Made by a program: the position numbers and the translations under genes
The notes under the pieces: generated by a model
What the model was told of the DNA's origin: nothing
What the model saw: only the letters and a program-made list of their open reading frames with translations
Databases searched by the model: none
Shown here: positions 36,927-48,312 of the stretch, one piece after another
Numbering within the stretch: position 1 is the first letter of the stretch
Layout of the letters: the number at the start of each line of letters is the position of its first letter
Origin: Blasia pusilla
Lineage: Eukaryota; Marchantiophyta; Marchantiopsida; Blasiales
Length of the DNA stretch: 64,000 bases
Assembly: GCA_050084515.1 (NCBI GenBank)
Contig: CM114271.1
Span: forward strand, 57,908,001 to 57,972,000
Direction of reading: 5' to 3'

Positions 36927-37457
36927 TTGTACTTTGATTATTTCTCCAATAGAATTTCAGCCCCTTTTTCTCATACTTGTGCATCAATGTGGACCTCCAT
37001 CCTAATTTCCTGCTCCTTCATTTCCCACTTTGTTTCTCATCTACATTTGTGGTTTGACTTTTGTTTCGTGTTTCATATGAACATATTCTTGCACGTTTGG
37101 GGTGATGACGACAAATGCCGAGATTTTCAACAAGGGTACATTGGGAATTTTGCAAAATGGGATCAAAATGATTGCATCCAATGTGCAAACATCTATGACT
37201 ACATTCCTCAGTCTTTGGACAATGCTGAAAGGCACTCGCTACGCCTTAATGCAGAGATATCCTCTCTTGTTGATGTCTTACAACTTGAGCAAGATGTAGG
37301 TTATTCTACTGCAGTTGAACTGCATGATATCAAGCAGCAGATTAAAGATGCTAGGGCATATTTCAAGGACTTTTTGAATGATGTCCAAGATTATACAGAC
37401 AAGGATCCTAAACTTACTCTCCAAGCTTCAATTATTATGTCTCTTCTTAGGCCATAG
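36927..37457 (+). pseudogene. Coding-like segment with predicted coiled coil
   Basis: A plus frame whose useful part starts near 37085 (WGDDDKCRDFQQGYIG...). It continues with a heptad-like Leu/Ile/Val pattern (LRLNAEISSLVDVLQLEQDV, ELHDIKQQIKDARAYFKDFL) to the stop at 37457, suggesting a coiled coil. The first 50 or so codons (36927-37080) look non-coding. Family not recognised; position suggests the last exon of a gene carried by the Helitron. Confidence 0.4.
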
Positions 37458-38589
37458 TTAGCCTCTTGCTCCTGCTAATGCTTAACTAGTTCAATTACCA
37501 GCTCTGCATTATTTGGTAGTCCTTGCGCTTCCTAAAAATACATGCCCATTATCACTTACATCATATTGAGATATATGTATTCACTTTTGCAATGAGCATT
37601 AGCTTACACCATTTCAGACCATTTCAGTCTACATCAGAACTTCATTTTGTCACAATTTTGAATTCGGCATATAAAAAAAAACATATTTCTAAAATCTCTT
37701 CATTTCTATTCCAATCAATCCCTCGAATGCTAGTGTGTTAGGATTCTGATGGGTTCGGCTCACTCTTGCAACCTCTTTTTCAGATCTTCTTGAATTCGAT
37801 GCTTGCGCATTCCATGCTTTGAGAACATCAAGCTCATGAAGGCATCTCTATGCACACAGTATTCTGTCCAACACACTCCACTCAATTTTTCGTTGTTTAT
37901 TAATACGAGAAAAATCACAGTGAATGTCCATATGTCCATTCTATATTCTTATCACAGGTTTCGTAGCACAAACTCCCACTTGTGCATTTCTAGCATAGTT
38001 ATCAAACTGTTACACTTCTTTTGATTCTTTTCTGTTCAAATCAAATGCTATGACATGCCATTTGAGCTCTGTGCTCCACAAGCTACTCCACCGCACTACC
38101 TCAGCCTATCTACATAACTACATCCATTTACTACTTGCAGAGAACTTTCACCCCACCCTGCGCATCCAATGTTCTCCGTGCAATGCAAATCACAAAGCAA
38201 CTTACAATCTTAATGAGTTTCATGACAATATTATTAAAACAAATAATGTGAACTATAGACACAAATTCAAAATACCATCTATGTACCATGACCAACTTAT
38301 TGAAAAAAACATGTTATTACCCGGATGATGTTTCCTTCAATTCCAACTTCATATAATCTATTTTCTTTGCGGCTGCCTACCAAATGAACACCTAAATATT
38401 TGAGAACAAAAAGAATCTCACCGCAGAAAGCCAACGCATTGTTGTGGATTTATTACAGGGCTCCAATAGCACCCATCTACCTCAGGTCAATGCCTTACTA
38501 GTTCATTCATCTTCTCTTATCTCATATTTTCGCTCCTATGAGCCCCGTTATTAACTTAGCACCCTAGTTTCTAAGAGATGCATGAAATA
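37458..38589. other. No gene recognised; possible Helitron 3' end
   Basis: AT-rich with a few short frames. A GCTCCTATGAGC hairpin at 38532-38543 is followed by CTAGT near 38562, which loosely resembles a Helitron 3' terminus. Confidence 0.3.
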
Positions 38590-39370
38590 AACGATACTTT
38601 TCTACGGATTACGCGACGGGAGTGTCAAGGACGACACAGGGGAGCGATCGTGATCCACGGCGTTCCTACGTGACGCTATATCCTCCTGTTCGAAGTTTCT
38701 AGATGCCTTAAATGACTGAATTCGACGTGAAGTACGTCGACGAGCGATCCCCGCGGCCCCGCCCGTCCGTGAGAACCCTCGTCGTCCGGTGCCGTCGGTG
38801 GCTGGTGACTTTGGCTTTGCTTCAACGCTGGCAGGCACAGGTGCCACAGGGGGGGGGAATTCACTCCTTGCTGTCTGTCGCCCCTTCCGAGCCCGAGTCC
38901 CGACAGTTCTCAGGGCGACGGAGTTACGGAAAGGACGGGCTCAAGGGACACGCCACGTACCCTCCGCCACGACCACGGACGGCTCAGCTTTCAGGAAGCG
39001 TCCAGAAGGTGGGAAAGAAGATTCCCACGGTAATAAACCATCGCACTCATAGCAGACTGTTCGCCGCCGGCGACAGTGGATCCGGCGGGCGACGGCCAGT
39101 GCGCACCGAACAGTACTACTGTACTGTAGTTGTACTGATTAGAACGGTGCCTATCTCTGTGTACAGTGAGTCACACTGTCAGTCCACGTGTTTCTCATTC
39201 TCGGTGCCGGGCAGCGGACTTGCCTTCAAGACTTGTGACTGGCGACCGGTGTATCCATTTCGCAGTGGAGAGTCCTAGAGACTGCGTGCGCTATCCGCTC
39301 CGCTCAGGTCAGTGCAGGTGCGGACCACCGGCAAACTGGACAGGGCAGTTTCCTCTTGTGTAAGGGGTTA
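38590..39370. other. CpG-rich island 3
   Basis: About 780 bp of GC-rich, CpG-rich DNA in AT-rich surroundings. It contains a 188-codon plus frame (38712-39278) and overlapping frames on both strands, none with a known domain, so the openness is probably due to GC content. It includes a run of nine G near 38850. A promoter or first-exon fragment is possible. Confidence 0.4.
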
Positions 39371-42300
39371 CCCGTACGATGAAACGCATTCCATAGAAAG
39401 ATAGGAAGAGAGAGAGAGGGGAGACAAAAGCCTGGATATTTTATTTTAATACTAGTTGAAAATAGCAAGAAATATTAATAGTCACTCGATATTAAGAGTC
39501 AAACGAGGGAGCTCCCATGCGTGAAAACACGAGGGCTAGGGAGATTTCGGATCCTATGATGACTAGTTTTACTAGTTAAAATATTCTCTATTAATAATAT
39601 TTTTTAATAGGCAACATAATAACCTTTGAGAGGGAAGATATTCTCGTGGGAAAAGGCGAAGGGGAAGAAATCGGTGTGGGACGAGACAAGTGGTGTATTT
39701 ATCCATGTGGATAGATTAGATGATGAGGAAGAAAAAATGAGTTGCCTACATAGACCGTGTAATTATTTTTTAGTGGATGTGTTGGGCTCTTATCTTGAGA
39801 GCACGACAGGAGTCATGACATGTCTTCCCCGTTCTAATGAGTAAGATGCTTTTTGTTATCACTCCACTTCTATGGCAAGAGGCTTAGGACCATCTTATAG
39901 AACTAGGTTCTTTGGCCACGTAATGCCATGGGCATGGCTTGACTATCCCCCCCTAGTTGGACTAGGTACCCCTTTCTTTTAAAAGGAAAGCATGATTATG
40001 CCCCTCTTTTAGGACTTAGTTCTCACGATATTATATGAGGTCATGCTATATGCATAGATCCTTTCAAAATATTATATCATTGCAACCCACAATGGTGTTT
40101 GCCATCTAGTGGGAAATTGAGTTTCAAATAAGTGGACACTCCTCTTGAAAAAATCTTTATCCAAAAAGTGAAAAAAAGTTTGCTTCTTAATAAGAGAATA
40201 ACTAGGATAGTTGTTCCCCTCTAGACGTGCATGACCCTCTATTACCTCTAACCAAATAATGGACTAGCATACCAGATTCTATAAATTAGCAAGATCCCAA
40301 GTTTGATTTGACATCCCATGGACATTGAGCTGCAAAGAAATGGGCACTCAGTATGTGAAAGAGGCCTCTCTAAAGAGAAAAGATAAATAGTCATTCATTA
40401 TAAGATTCTTTAAAAATGAATGGAGGGGTACATAGCATCTATATGAAAAAATTTATTGAATAGTAAAACGATTGCATATATAATGAAGCCACATTGTATG
40501 CACCTCAAGCCTTAAATTATGATTTTCATGCTCTATTCCATATTCCCATCAACACTTAAAACATGGTATATACGTGACATACAAACCAAAAATTTACAAC
40601 CCTCGAACATCAAAACTTGATAAAACAACACCTCATACACTCTTAGAATAATACATCCTCTCTTAGCTTCTACTACTAACATTGCTAATTACAAGCACAC
40701 AAGGGTGGAATCTTATAGAATAGTCACATGCATTCATGTATTGAAATTTTAAAGTTCTATCCAATTTATTAAACGTAATGGATAGACTTTGGTAGGATAC
40801 CTTAGCATATTGGGAAAAAATTCAAAAAATACCCAAATTAAACATTAAATTATTCTTAAAGATAATTCGTTTGGATTAGGTGAACTTATTTTCCCCAATA
40901 TGAATGAAAAAAAAATTAGGACAAGTTACTATATACAAACAAAATCCACTTATAAACTTTATAAGACAAGAAAGAAGTCCAAATGACCATATTTTAATTA
41001 TATGAGGGACTATCAATCACCATCCTCTTATAGGTAAGTGCCTTCAATTTTCTTAAGTCCAAGATGGCTATGTTCCAAAATCATATAAAAATCCAAAATT
41101 TTGAAATCAAAACTCAAAATTTAGGAAAAAAACAGAAAATTTAGGTGAAGAACTACAAACAATGATCACTAAATTTTATGAACACAATTTCGTGGAAATA
41201 TACCATTATGCTTCGTGCCATTGATAATCGATCTTAATTCACTCTTAATGGTATCGTGAATCATGTCGACCACTTCAATGGTTTTATGTTTCTTTTCTTC
41301 TTCTGTAGCGAGTGCTCCACATCCATCATTGTGTGCATTATCTAATACCATAAATAGTTGATGAAATCATGTTCTTTTATTTGTATTTAGGGGGAGGTTC
41401 CTGGAGTCTTTCGAGAAGACCACCGGATGGGCTAACACTTACTCCTCTCTCGGATGTTTTTGGTGACTAGGATGTTATTATGATCCCATTTCAGGGTTAC
41501 ATCTATATATTGGAAGAGAACTCCATGTCACGGATTGTGGCACAACAATGATAGAGTGTTAGGAGCAAGAGACGTGATTAACGCATGTGGAGGAGGAATT
41601 GGTATACCTCTCCTAGGCATAGGAAGCTAATCCACGACCAACTCAAGTTCCATTGTCTTATAGGGTACTGCAAGATGCAGAGGCAATGGTTTCAAAAGTA
41701 CGAAAGGCTATGGTGGGTGAGGAAGCAATGGTTCCAATCATGGAGTTAGGGAAAACCAGATATAGTAGGAGCATTATGCAAAGCCAATGTTGTTATCCAA
41801 TGATGACACAAGTGAACAAGTTTCTTTATTTGATTGTGTGAAAGGTGTGCAAGGAATAAATTCCTATGTGTGATGTGTGCATGGGCCAACCACTGACATA
41901 GCGTCATGGCATCTAGGTTGCTATTATGGCCAAGTTCTGAAATAGGTTTAATTTTTCTAGAGTGCATGCAAAAGATGATCAACAGTTTGACTTTGGATTT
42001 TCATCAGCGTATGATAATGATGGCCCAAGAGGCAGAGCAAGGGGCTTCAAAATCATAGGAGGAGTGGAAGTCATGGGTGTTGGCTACATTAGCACCCATA
42101 AATTGCAACGCAACCCCATAGGTGTCCATCTAATGTAGCGAGTTGGCACCAATAGGAGACCTGTAGGGAGAGTAGATGGACTGACAATAGTTGATGGAGG
42201 CCTAGAGTTTGCCTTATATACCAAAGGGGAATCACTCCCTTGGTCAGGGTGGAGAAGGGGCGTTTCAACATGCATTTGTAAGTATCTCTTACCTTGTAGC

Positions 42301-43547
42301 ACCCTCAAAATGCATGCTTAGTTAGTTTGTAGTTTAGAAGACTTGACTAACTATGTGGGTGCCTTGTGCAATTTAGAAGGTATGTGGAGTTCCTAGGATA
42401 GCTCCTAACCCTTAAGGTTGTAGATGATGTGCGGTGGGGCTGAAATATTCAAGAGAAGATCTTGAATAATCAAGATATTTTCGTATCCATGGTGAGTTAT
42501 TCAAACTTTAGTACTCATGTGTGTGTAGTCTTTTCTATTTTGTGATTTTCAATAGAGATACTATCTCCACGTTGTATGTAGGATGCAACATGATATGACG
42601 CATCTCAATGAACCCAAGGAAGAGGAGGAGATATGATGGGTACATGTTCCTACGTTCAAATCCGTAGACCTCCTTAGATTGGATTGCTAGAGAAGATGAC
42701 CATTCTAATAATGGTTGCTACTACAAGGGTAAGTAGGAGGAGGGGGAGGATAAGGAGGTCCACCTTAGAATTTGTCTATCCATACTAAGTTAAAGTAGGA
42801 GGTTCTCATCAAAGAGTGCATCCAATGGGTGTATGGGGCTTGTCAATAGTAAGCGTCACAACACAAGATTAGGTGGCAACAACCCTAACTAAGCGCCTAT
42901 TGGTAGTGGATTGCCGTGGGTGGCAGTGCGCCTATTAGGATGTCTTCCGACATAAGACCTTATATAGGTTCAATACGGCCTTCCATGCATGGCACATTAA
43001 CTGCGTGCTAGTGGTATAGGTATGATTAACTACACTGGTGTCAATAATACCCCACATTGGTTTTTTTTTGCAAAAATTGTTCATATATATCAGCGGCTTT
43101 AGGTATTTTTGCGAGTCATTGTTGATTTCTGAGTCCGGACGGCCAAAGTTTCTGATTGGAGAGTGCTCTATTCTTCTCTATCTTCTTGGTAAACTCTCAC
43201 CATATGTGCATAGTTCTATATGCTCCTTTCTTCCCTCCTTTATATATCGGTTGTTTACCTCTCTTCTCATCTCCACTTGTCTATCTTTTGGTTTTTCTTT
43301 GTAAGCTAAGTGTGAAATGTTTTAGTTACAAGTTCTCACTGTAACTAAAATAGTGAGAACTTGTTTCTTGGCCATCTACAATATCCACGTGTCCTCTACA
43401 CGTATGTGTTAATTACTTTCTTCTCCCCGTTACCCGTCTCAAAGGAAAGGGTTGCATACTGGTCTCCTTATGTAACTGTGGTTTTCCTAAATTCTCCCAA
43501 TGTAATTCCCACTTATTCTTTCTCTCTTGTCTTTTATTCTTTCTTTA
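39371..43547. other. AT-rich, no gene recognised
   Basis: About 4.2 kb without a convincing coding region. Short frames (72 codons at 39626; 60-78 codons near 41169-41982 and 42084-42308) have no motif. A TATA-like CCTTATATACC at 42214 could be a decayed LTR promoter. A hairpin lies at 43328-43362. Confidence 0.4.
43328..43362. repeat. Hairpin, 12-bp perfect stem
   Basis: CAAGTTCTCACT pairs with AGTGAGAACTTG around an 11-nt loop; a second TTAGTTAC/GTAACTAA pairing overlaps it. No T-run follows on the plus strand. Possibly a decayed transposon end. Confidence 0.6.
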
Positions 43548-43720
43548 GGTGTTGTTGGTATTATCTCTGCTATTGTGAGTTTGGTCGTTAGGAGGAGAAG
43601 GTTCCCTTCGGGGACAAATTTTGGCTCTCTATGCCCCCCTCCTTTGTATCCCGATGGGTTTTCCATCAAAAGTTTTATTAAAATTTTTATTCTATCTTCT
43701 CCTTTTATTTATGTCCTATG
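43548..43720 (+). mobile_element. Non-LTR element tail, copy 2 (3' end only)
   Basis: Matches the end of the open frame and 3' UTR at 1785-1960: TTGGTATTATCTCTGCTATTG, TTTGGTCGTTAGGAGGAGAAGG, CTCTATGCCCCCCTCC and CGATGGGTTTTCCATC. Severely 5'-truncated, typical of LINE insertions. Confidence 0.6.
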
Positions 43721-43849
43721 GTGAATTGGAAAGTACCTCGGGATGCGGGAAGAGACGAGCCCGCAGGTCCAACGGACCGGTCCGACCAAAGGAACATGAG
43801 AGCATTTCCTACTCCCCCACCGTCCCAAATCCTAGTCATACTCGTTGAG

Positions 43850-43937
43850 CCATCCAAGTCCGTCATGCTTCCGGTATGTCCAAGTCCGTCTCTTCTCATC
43901 TCCACTAGATGGACTTCGACTTGACGGACTTGGATGG
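43850..43937. repeat. 16-bp perfect inverted repeat
   Basis: CCATCCAAGTCCGTCA at 43850-43865 is exactly complementary to TGACGGACTTGGATGG at 43922-43937. Each is followed by a TTCCGGTA(T/C) block. It lies between two truncated non-LTR tails. Confidence 0.8.
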
Positions 43938-44011
43938 TTTCGTCATGGTTCCGGTACATACCTCTATTTTTTTCGAACATCCACGGCTGCCCGGAGCCCA
44001 TGCGGGTCTGG

Positions 44012-44758
44012 ATGGCGGGGAGGATATGTTCTCTATTTCCCGGGAGAGTGGATTCCATGTACAGAGATAGAGAGAGGCACTACTCCATACGAGATTCCCT
44101 TATCCGTGCTGATCTCTACATAACGAGGGAGTTTGAGGTGGTGGTAGCGGATGTTATAATGACGGATCCTACGCGAGAGGCGGTGCGAGCCCAAGTGGTG
44201 GCACAAGGGAGATTGCTACAAGGAGCGGCGGTGGCAGTCAAGAAGACCCACATTTATAGTCGACTTCATGACGGACATCGATTTATCCCCCTAGCCATTA
44301 AAATGTACGCGGCTATGGGGGAGAGGTTTGACTCGTTCCTTACGGATTGCGCCCATCATCTCCAGTCGAGAAATGGGTTGTCTTTAGCCATTGCGATACT
44401 TTATTGTAGGAAACAGGTCTCCATAGCTTTGCAGCCCGCCCACGCAAATGGGCTTTTGTGGAGGACTAAGGCGGTTGGAGATGCCAATCTTAGAGGCCCT
44501 CTTAGTAATAATCATAATTTTTTAGGTGTTACTGATATTATCTCTCTTGTTGGTGGTTTTGGTCATTGGAGGAGAAGCCCTCTTCTTTCTCCTGTGGACC
44601 AATTTTGGCCCCTTGAGGTTTTTTTATTCTCTATGCCCCCTCATTTGTATGGTGATGGGTTCCCCATCCCATTTTCTATTTATTATTACACTTTTTTTTA
44701 TATAGCAGTAGCGCTGCGCTCTGCAGTACAGGTAAAAAAAAACTGGACGGGTTTGTAA
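44012..44758 (+). pseudogene. Non-LTR endonuclease tail, copy 3
   Basis: Closely matches codons about 165 onward of the frame at 784-1824. It keeps the endonuclease series (RERHYSIRDSLIRADLYI, then VVVADVIMTDPTREAVRAQV) and the downstream IYSRLHDGHRFIPLAIKMY and RFDSFLTDCAHHLQSRNGL blocks. The third acidic position still reads as Asp (ADVIM versus VDVVV). 5' truncation falls near 44010, just inside the domain, so the Cys/His cluster is absent. The shared frame runs on past about 44570, where the original stop (TAG after GGTCG) reads as Trp-Arg, to a stop at 44756, so its end is not the native one. Confidence 0.6.
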
Positions 44759-44759
44759 C

Positions 44760-45660
44760 ATATCCCCCGCTAACGGACCACGGTCCCCTCCCGCCTTCTA
44801 GAAGACAAAACAGGCCAACGAGATCCCCTCCCGCCGGTGGTCCGCGCCGCCCGCGTTACCGCGTTCCCTGCGTACGCGGTAACAATCGCTGTTTTACTGT
44901 CCCGCAGTGGAACCGCTGGGGAAACCTTCGATCCGACCGTTTGTCCTCAGAATCTTATTATTAAGCTCATGCTTCATAGAGTTGTCCCGTGAAGTCTTCA
45001 GGCCCAAGTCAGCAACTCCGCATCACTGCGGGGGATTTGTCAGTTCACCGTATCGCATCCGCAGCGGTGTCATATACCTAACCGTGGTTAGGTTCGGGAT
45101 CGCGCCAGAGTCAATACTGGTGTTTTCCTTCTCTCGGACTTGCCTTCTCTCCTCCTATAGGCTCAGGAGCGTTCTTATCAACGGGTTCATTTCTTTTTTC
45201 TTTTCTTTCGGTTTTCCTTTTCTTGACAGGCGCTCGCTTGCACTTGCTCACTGTACTCTACTGCCGAGCGTTCTTATGGCCGATCCGTGAGCCCCTCGTC
45301 CGTACGCAGCGTCGTCGCTTTGGATCTGGATCACGTTTCCCAATCATCACGTGCTGTGGAGTCTGGACTGTGCCAGGTCCTCGACTCCTCGTCCTCGCTG
45401 TATAGTATGACCCACCTTCTCAGTCTACACGTTGCCACGCGTTCATGAACCAGCGTTATCCAGCGGAATATAGCGGACGGGCTTCGCCGTCCGGCTACAT
45501 TACCGGGAGATAAAATGATGGACCGAAGACGACTGGCGACGCTTTTTGACGGATGCGATCGATCTGCAGCAAGTTGTCCGTCGCTTTCAACCTCCTGTGT
45601 CAGCGCTTCCGACTCCTCTTCCTGCTATGGCGCCGTTGAGCAGTAACGATGGGGCATTTT
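44760..45660. other. CpG-rich island 4
   Basis: About 900 bp, GC-rich and CpG-rich, starting abruptly after the non-LTR tail. It contains GCGTTACCGCG...CGCGGTAAC, a small inverted repeat near 44854-44882. Frames of 127 and 73 codons have no known domain. Confidence 0.35.
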
Positions 45661-45976
45661 CTTCTTTCCTTTCCTGTTTTGAATTTCTAAATAGACTGTG
45701 TACTAGAATCTTTTTACAAATAAAAACTAGACAAAAGGGGAGAAATAATATAAAAGGCATAAAATAAGTGAAAAGAAACCCAAGAAAGGAATTTTTTTTT
45801 CATTTTTCATTTTAAAATAATAAGTGAAATAATATTTAAAATTCATTTTTTTGGAAAAATAATTAAATAATGAAAAAATCATTCACAAATCTCATAATAT
45901 TGCTATTTATGTGAGATATTAAAAATAGAAAATATTCCATACATACATACTTTATCATATCTTAGTTAGCAACTAG
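45661..45976. other. Very AT-rich spacer
   Basis: Poly(A/T)-rich, no gene. Confidence 0.4.
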
Positions 45977-46276
45977 TAGATTATAGTTAAATTCATCGGA
46001 CATTCGAATTGTTACAATTGATACCCAAACGAAGTAAGAAAATTTAATTTTGGTTAATTGTTAAGCATAATTATATTAACTATATTTAGTTGATCATAAT
46101 TAGTTTAACTTGAGATTATGGTTACGATTAAAGTTAGGTTTACTTATACATACCCTATATAAGTGACAAGGGGATCACTCTCCATTCATTCTCTCATTAC
46201 AAATTTTTGTTCTCCATGGTGGTATGTGAGTGAGAGTCATATCCCATCAATTATACCTTTTCACCATTTTTTTACA

Positions 46277-46292
46277 TGATATCAGAACGATA
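46277..46292 (+). promoter_or_regulatory. Decayed primer-binding site of copia-2
   Basis: TGATATCAGAACGATA right after an LTR ending ACA. Differs from TGGTATCAGAGTGATA of copia-1 mainly by G-to-A changes. Confidence 0.7.
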
Positions 46293-46739
46293 AGAGAACA
46301 TCAATTGAAATTCTTTATGTTTGAAGAGAGAAGAGAGGCAAGAGAAAGCACAATTCTAGTTTGGAAAAAGGAAATTTCAATCATAGCTTAGTGGCAAAAG
46401 ATTTCAGGTGGAGTTGTGATAGTGACAAAATACTGGAGGCATTTTTTTGGCTTTCTCGATCGATTCAGCAATCTAGGGCCGCATCGGTTAGAATGATGCC
46501 AAAGGCTTGTTCTGGCCATCTTGTAGAGCTTGCCATAGCCTTTCAACGCATCCATAATTGTCCAATTAGAACATTTTCATCTCTTGCAATAGCAATTTGA
46601 GTGAAGGAAAGTGCAATTTGCTCGTTTCAGGCCAATTTTGACTAGTTCTTCCATACAATTGGTCAATTGTGGAGAATTTCATGTCAATTTCTATGTCGGA
46701 GTAGTTTATGCTTCAATTGGAGCATAGAATATATATAGG

Positions 46740-47819
46740 AGTAATCCATTACATTTCAATAATGATCGATTCGCCAATGATTGGTCATATTCAAGATGTT
46801 GCTATTTCGAAGGAAACTTGGGATACATTGGAAAATTTTTTCCTAACATCTACAAAGGCCATAATGCTTCAATTGAAGTGAGGAAAGGATCGCAAAGCAT
46901 CAATGATTATATTTTGAGTATCAGACATATTGTTGATGAGTTGAATACCATTGAAGTCATTGTAGAAGATGATGATATAATTTTATTCACTCTTCAAGAC
47001 CTTCCAAAATATCACAAGTCTTTTGAGACCTCTAACTCTATGTGATAGAAGGATCCAACCTTTCAAGAGTTAGTCCCATTATTAATTAGTGAGGAGATGC
47101 GCCTAATAGGCAAAGGTAGCTCGTCTAGTATATATACAAGAAAGTGCGTTATTTGGAATTAATGGATCAAATAGAGGTAGAGGTCGTGGTAGAAACTTTC
47201 GTGGTTGTGGTGAATATCAAGCATATGAGAAAAAGATGCTCAATATTACTTCACTCAATCAACTATAAACAAGGTGTACTAGACACAATCACAAGGTGGT
47301 AATGATGGAAACCATTGGGGTTAAGGTCAACAATAGAAGGTCCTTAGATCTTGCAATTATTGTGGGATAAAGGATCACTTTGCAAAGTTTTGCTTCAAGA
47401 AAAATGCAGATATGAGAACCGGAGCCTTACAACCACAAAATCATGTGGAGTAATAACACCAAGGGTCGTATGAAGAACAAAAATATTTACAAAGTGAGTA
47501 TCTTTTGGTCCTCACTCATCATATGGGAGCAATGGTCAAGAAAGATTTGACAACATATTGATACATAAAATCTTGTGCATCAAATCATATGATCTCACAA
47601 GCTAAATGGTTCATTAGTATGGATTCAATGAAAGATCCTACAATAGTGCTCACAAGAAATGATACTCAACATTGTACATCGCATACCGATAAAATTCCAA
47701 TAGCATCAGATAATCTTTGTACTCTTGAAAATATTCTCTATATTCCTACCACTGTAGAAAAATTGATCTCTGTAGGACAGATAGCAAAACATGGTTATTA
47801 AGTGAAAATTAACACATAT
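46740..47819 (+). pseudogene. copia-2 gag and protease remnant
   Basis: Gag capsid segment RKGSQSINDYILSIRHIVDELN (46875-46940), EDDDIILFTLQDLP, an intact CCHC zinc knuckle CNYCGIKDHFAKFC (about 47350-47391), then a protease/linker region SNHMISQAKWFISMDSMKDP and LCTLENILYIP (47582-47760). Multiple stops. The protease active-site Asp-Ser-Ser is degraded. Gag would package RNA; protease would mature the polyprotein. Confidence 0.7.
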
Positions 47820-48312
47820 TGTCTCAATCCTCATAACCAAACGAATGCCAAGCAGTATATCAGAACTTTAGCGGGCTCACGCTAGGATAGTTTGCGCCTT
47901 GGAGTGGTCTCTTGGAAGAGACGCAAGAGACACAAGAAATGAGACACTAACAAGGTTGAGCTTTTCATGTATTTATGTTCGTAAATAGAAAACCTAGACC
48001 AAACGTGAACCAAGACTTGAGAGGAGTCAACTCTAGGAAGGTTGGTTGCCAAAGAAGTGAGAACCAGATTTGGAACATCACTAGCGTTTGGAATTTTAAA
48101 TGTATTTTGAACCATAAATTTTAGTCACGAGAATATTTTGGGGCAATCAGATGGCATTGGAAAGATTATGAAAAGCTAGTTCCAACGCACTAAAGATCTT
48201 AGAAAATGCACAAGCAAAGGTTGAGATATCGGCCGAAAACAATTGTACGGGAAGTCAAGTTGAGGGCCAAAAGAAGGGGCCCTAAGTGTCTCTTCCCCAA
48301 AGCTAGGAGGAG
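47820..48312 (+). repeat. Older ~1 kb-family LTR, left part
   Basis: Starts TGTCTCAATCCTCATAACCA, a diverged TGTCGCGACCCTCATGACCA. It aligns through to GAAGGGGCCC and CTAGGAGG, where the younger LTR is inserted, and continues at 49315. Confidence 0.75.

Larger units (their letters stand above)
31479..37460 (+). mobile_element. Helitron (RepHel type), decayed
   Basis: Rolling-circle transposon body on the plus strand: N-terminal Cys motif (about 31538), Helitron-like N domain and HUH/Y2 Rep (32250-33340), linker, Pif1-type helicase (33901-35312), then extra ORFs to 37457 not known to belong. Frames are broken by several TAG/TAA codons and shifts. A candidate 3' end near 38532-38566 (a small GCTC/GAGC hairpin followed by CTAGT) is weak, and no 5' TC end is assigned, so the limits given are those of coding similarity. 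Confidence 0.75.
45977..47819 (+). mobile_element. Ty1/copia element, copia-2, truncated by LTR insertion
   Basis: 5' LTR (about 45977-46276) related to the copia-1 LTR (CATACCCTATATAAGTGACAAGGGG, TGGTGGTATGTGAG), then a mutated primer-binding site, a leader resembling copia-1 (GATAAGAGAACATCA), then gag and protease. The element stops at 47819 where a ~1 kb-family LTR begins, and its pol is not found beyond the nested block. Confidence 0.75.

Noticed and set aside
38712-39278. 188-codon ORF as a gene
   Set aside because: Overlapping long frames occur in several phases and on both strands of a GC-rich block, with no recognised domain; openness is explained by composition.
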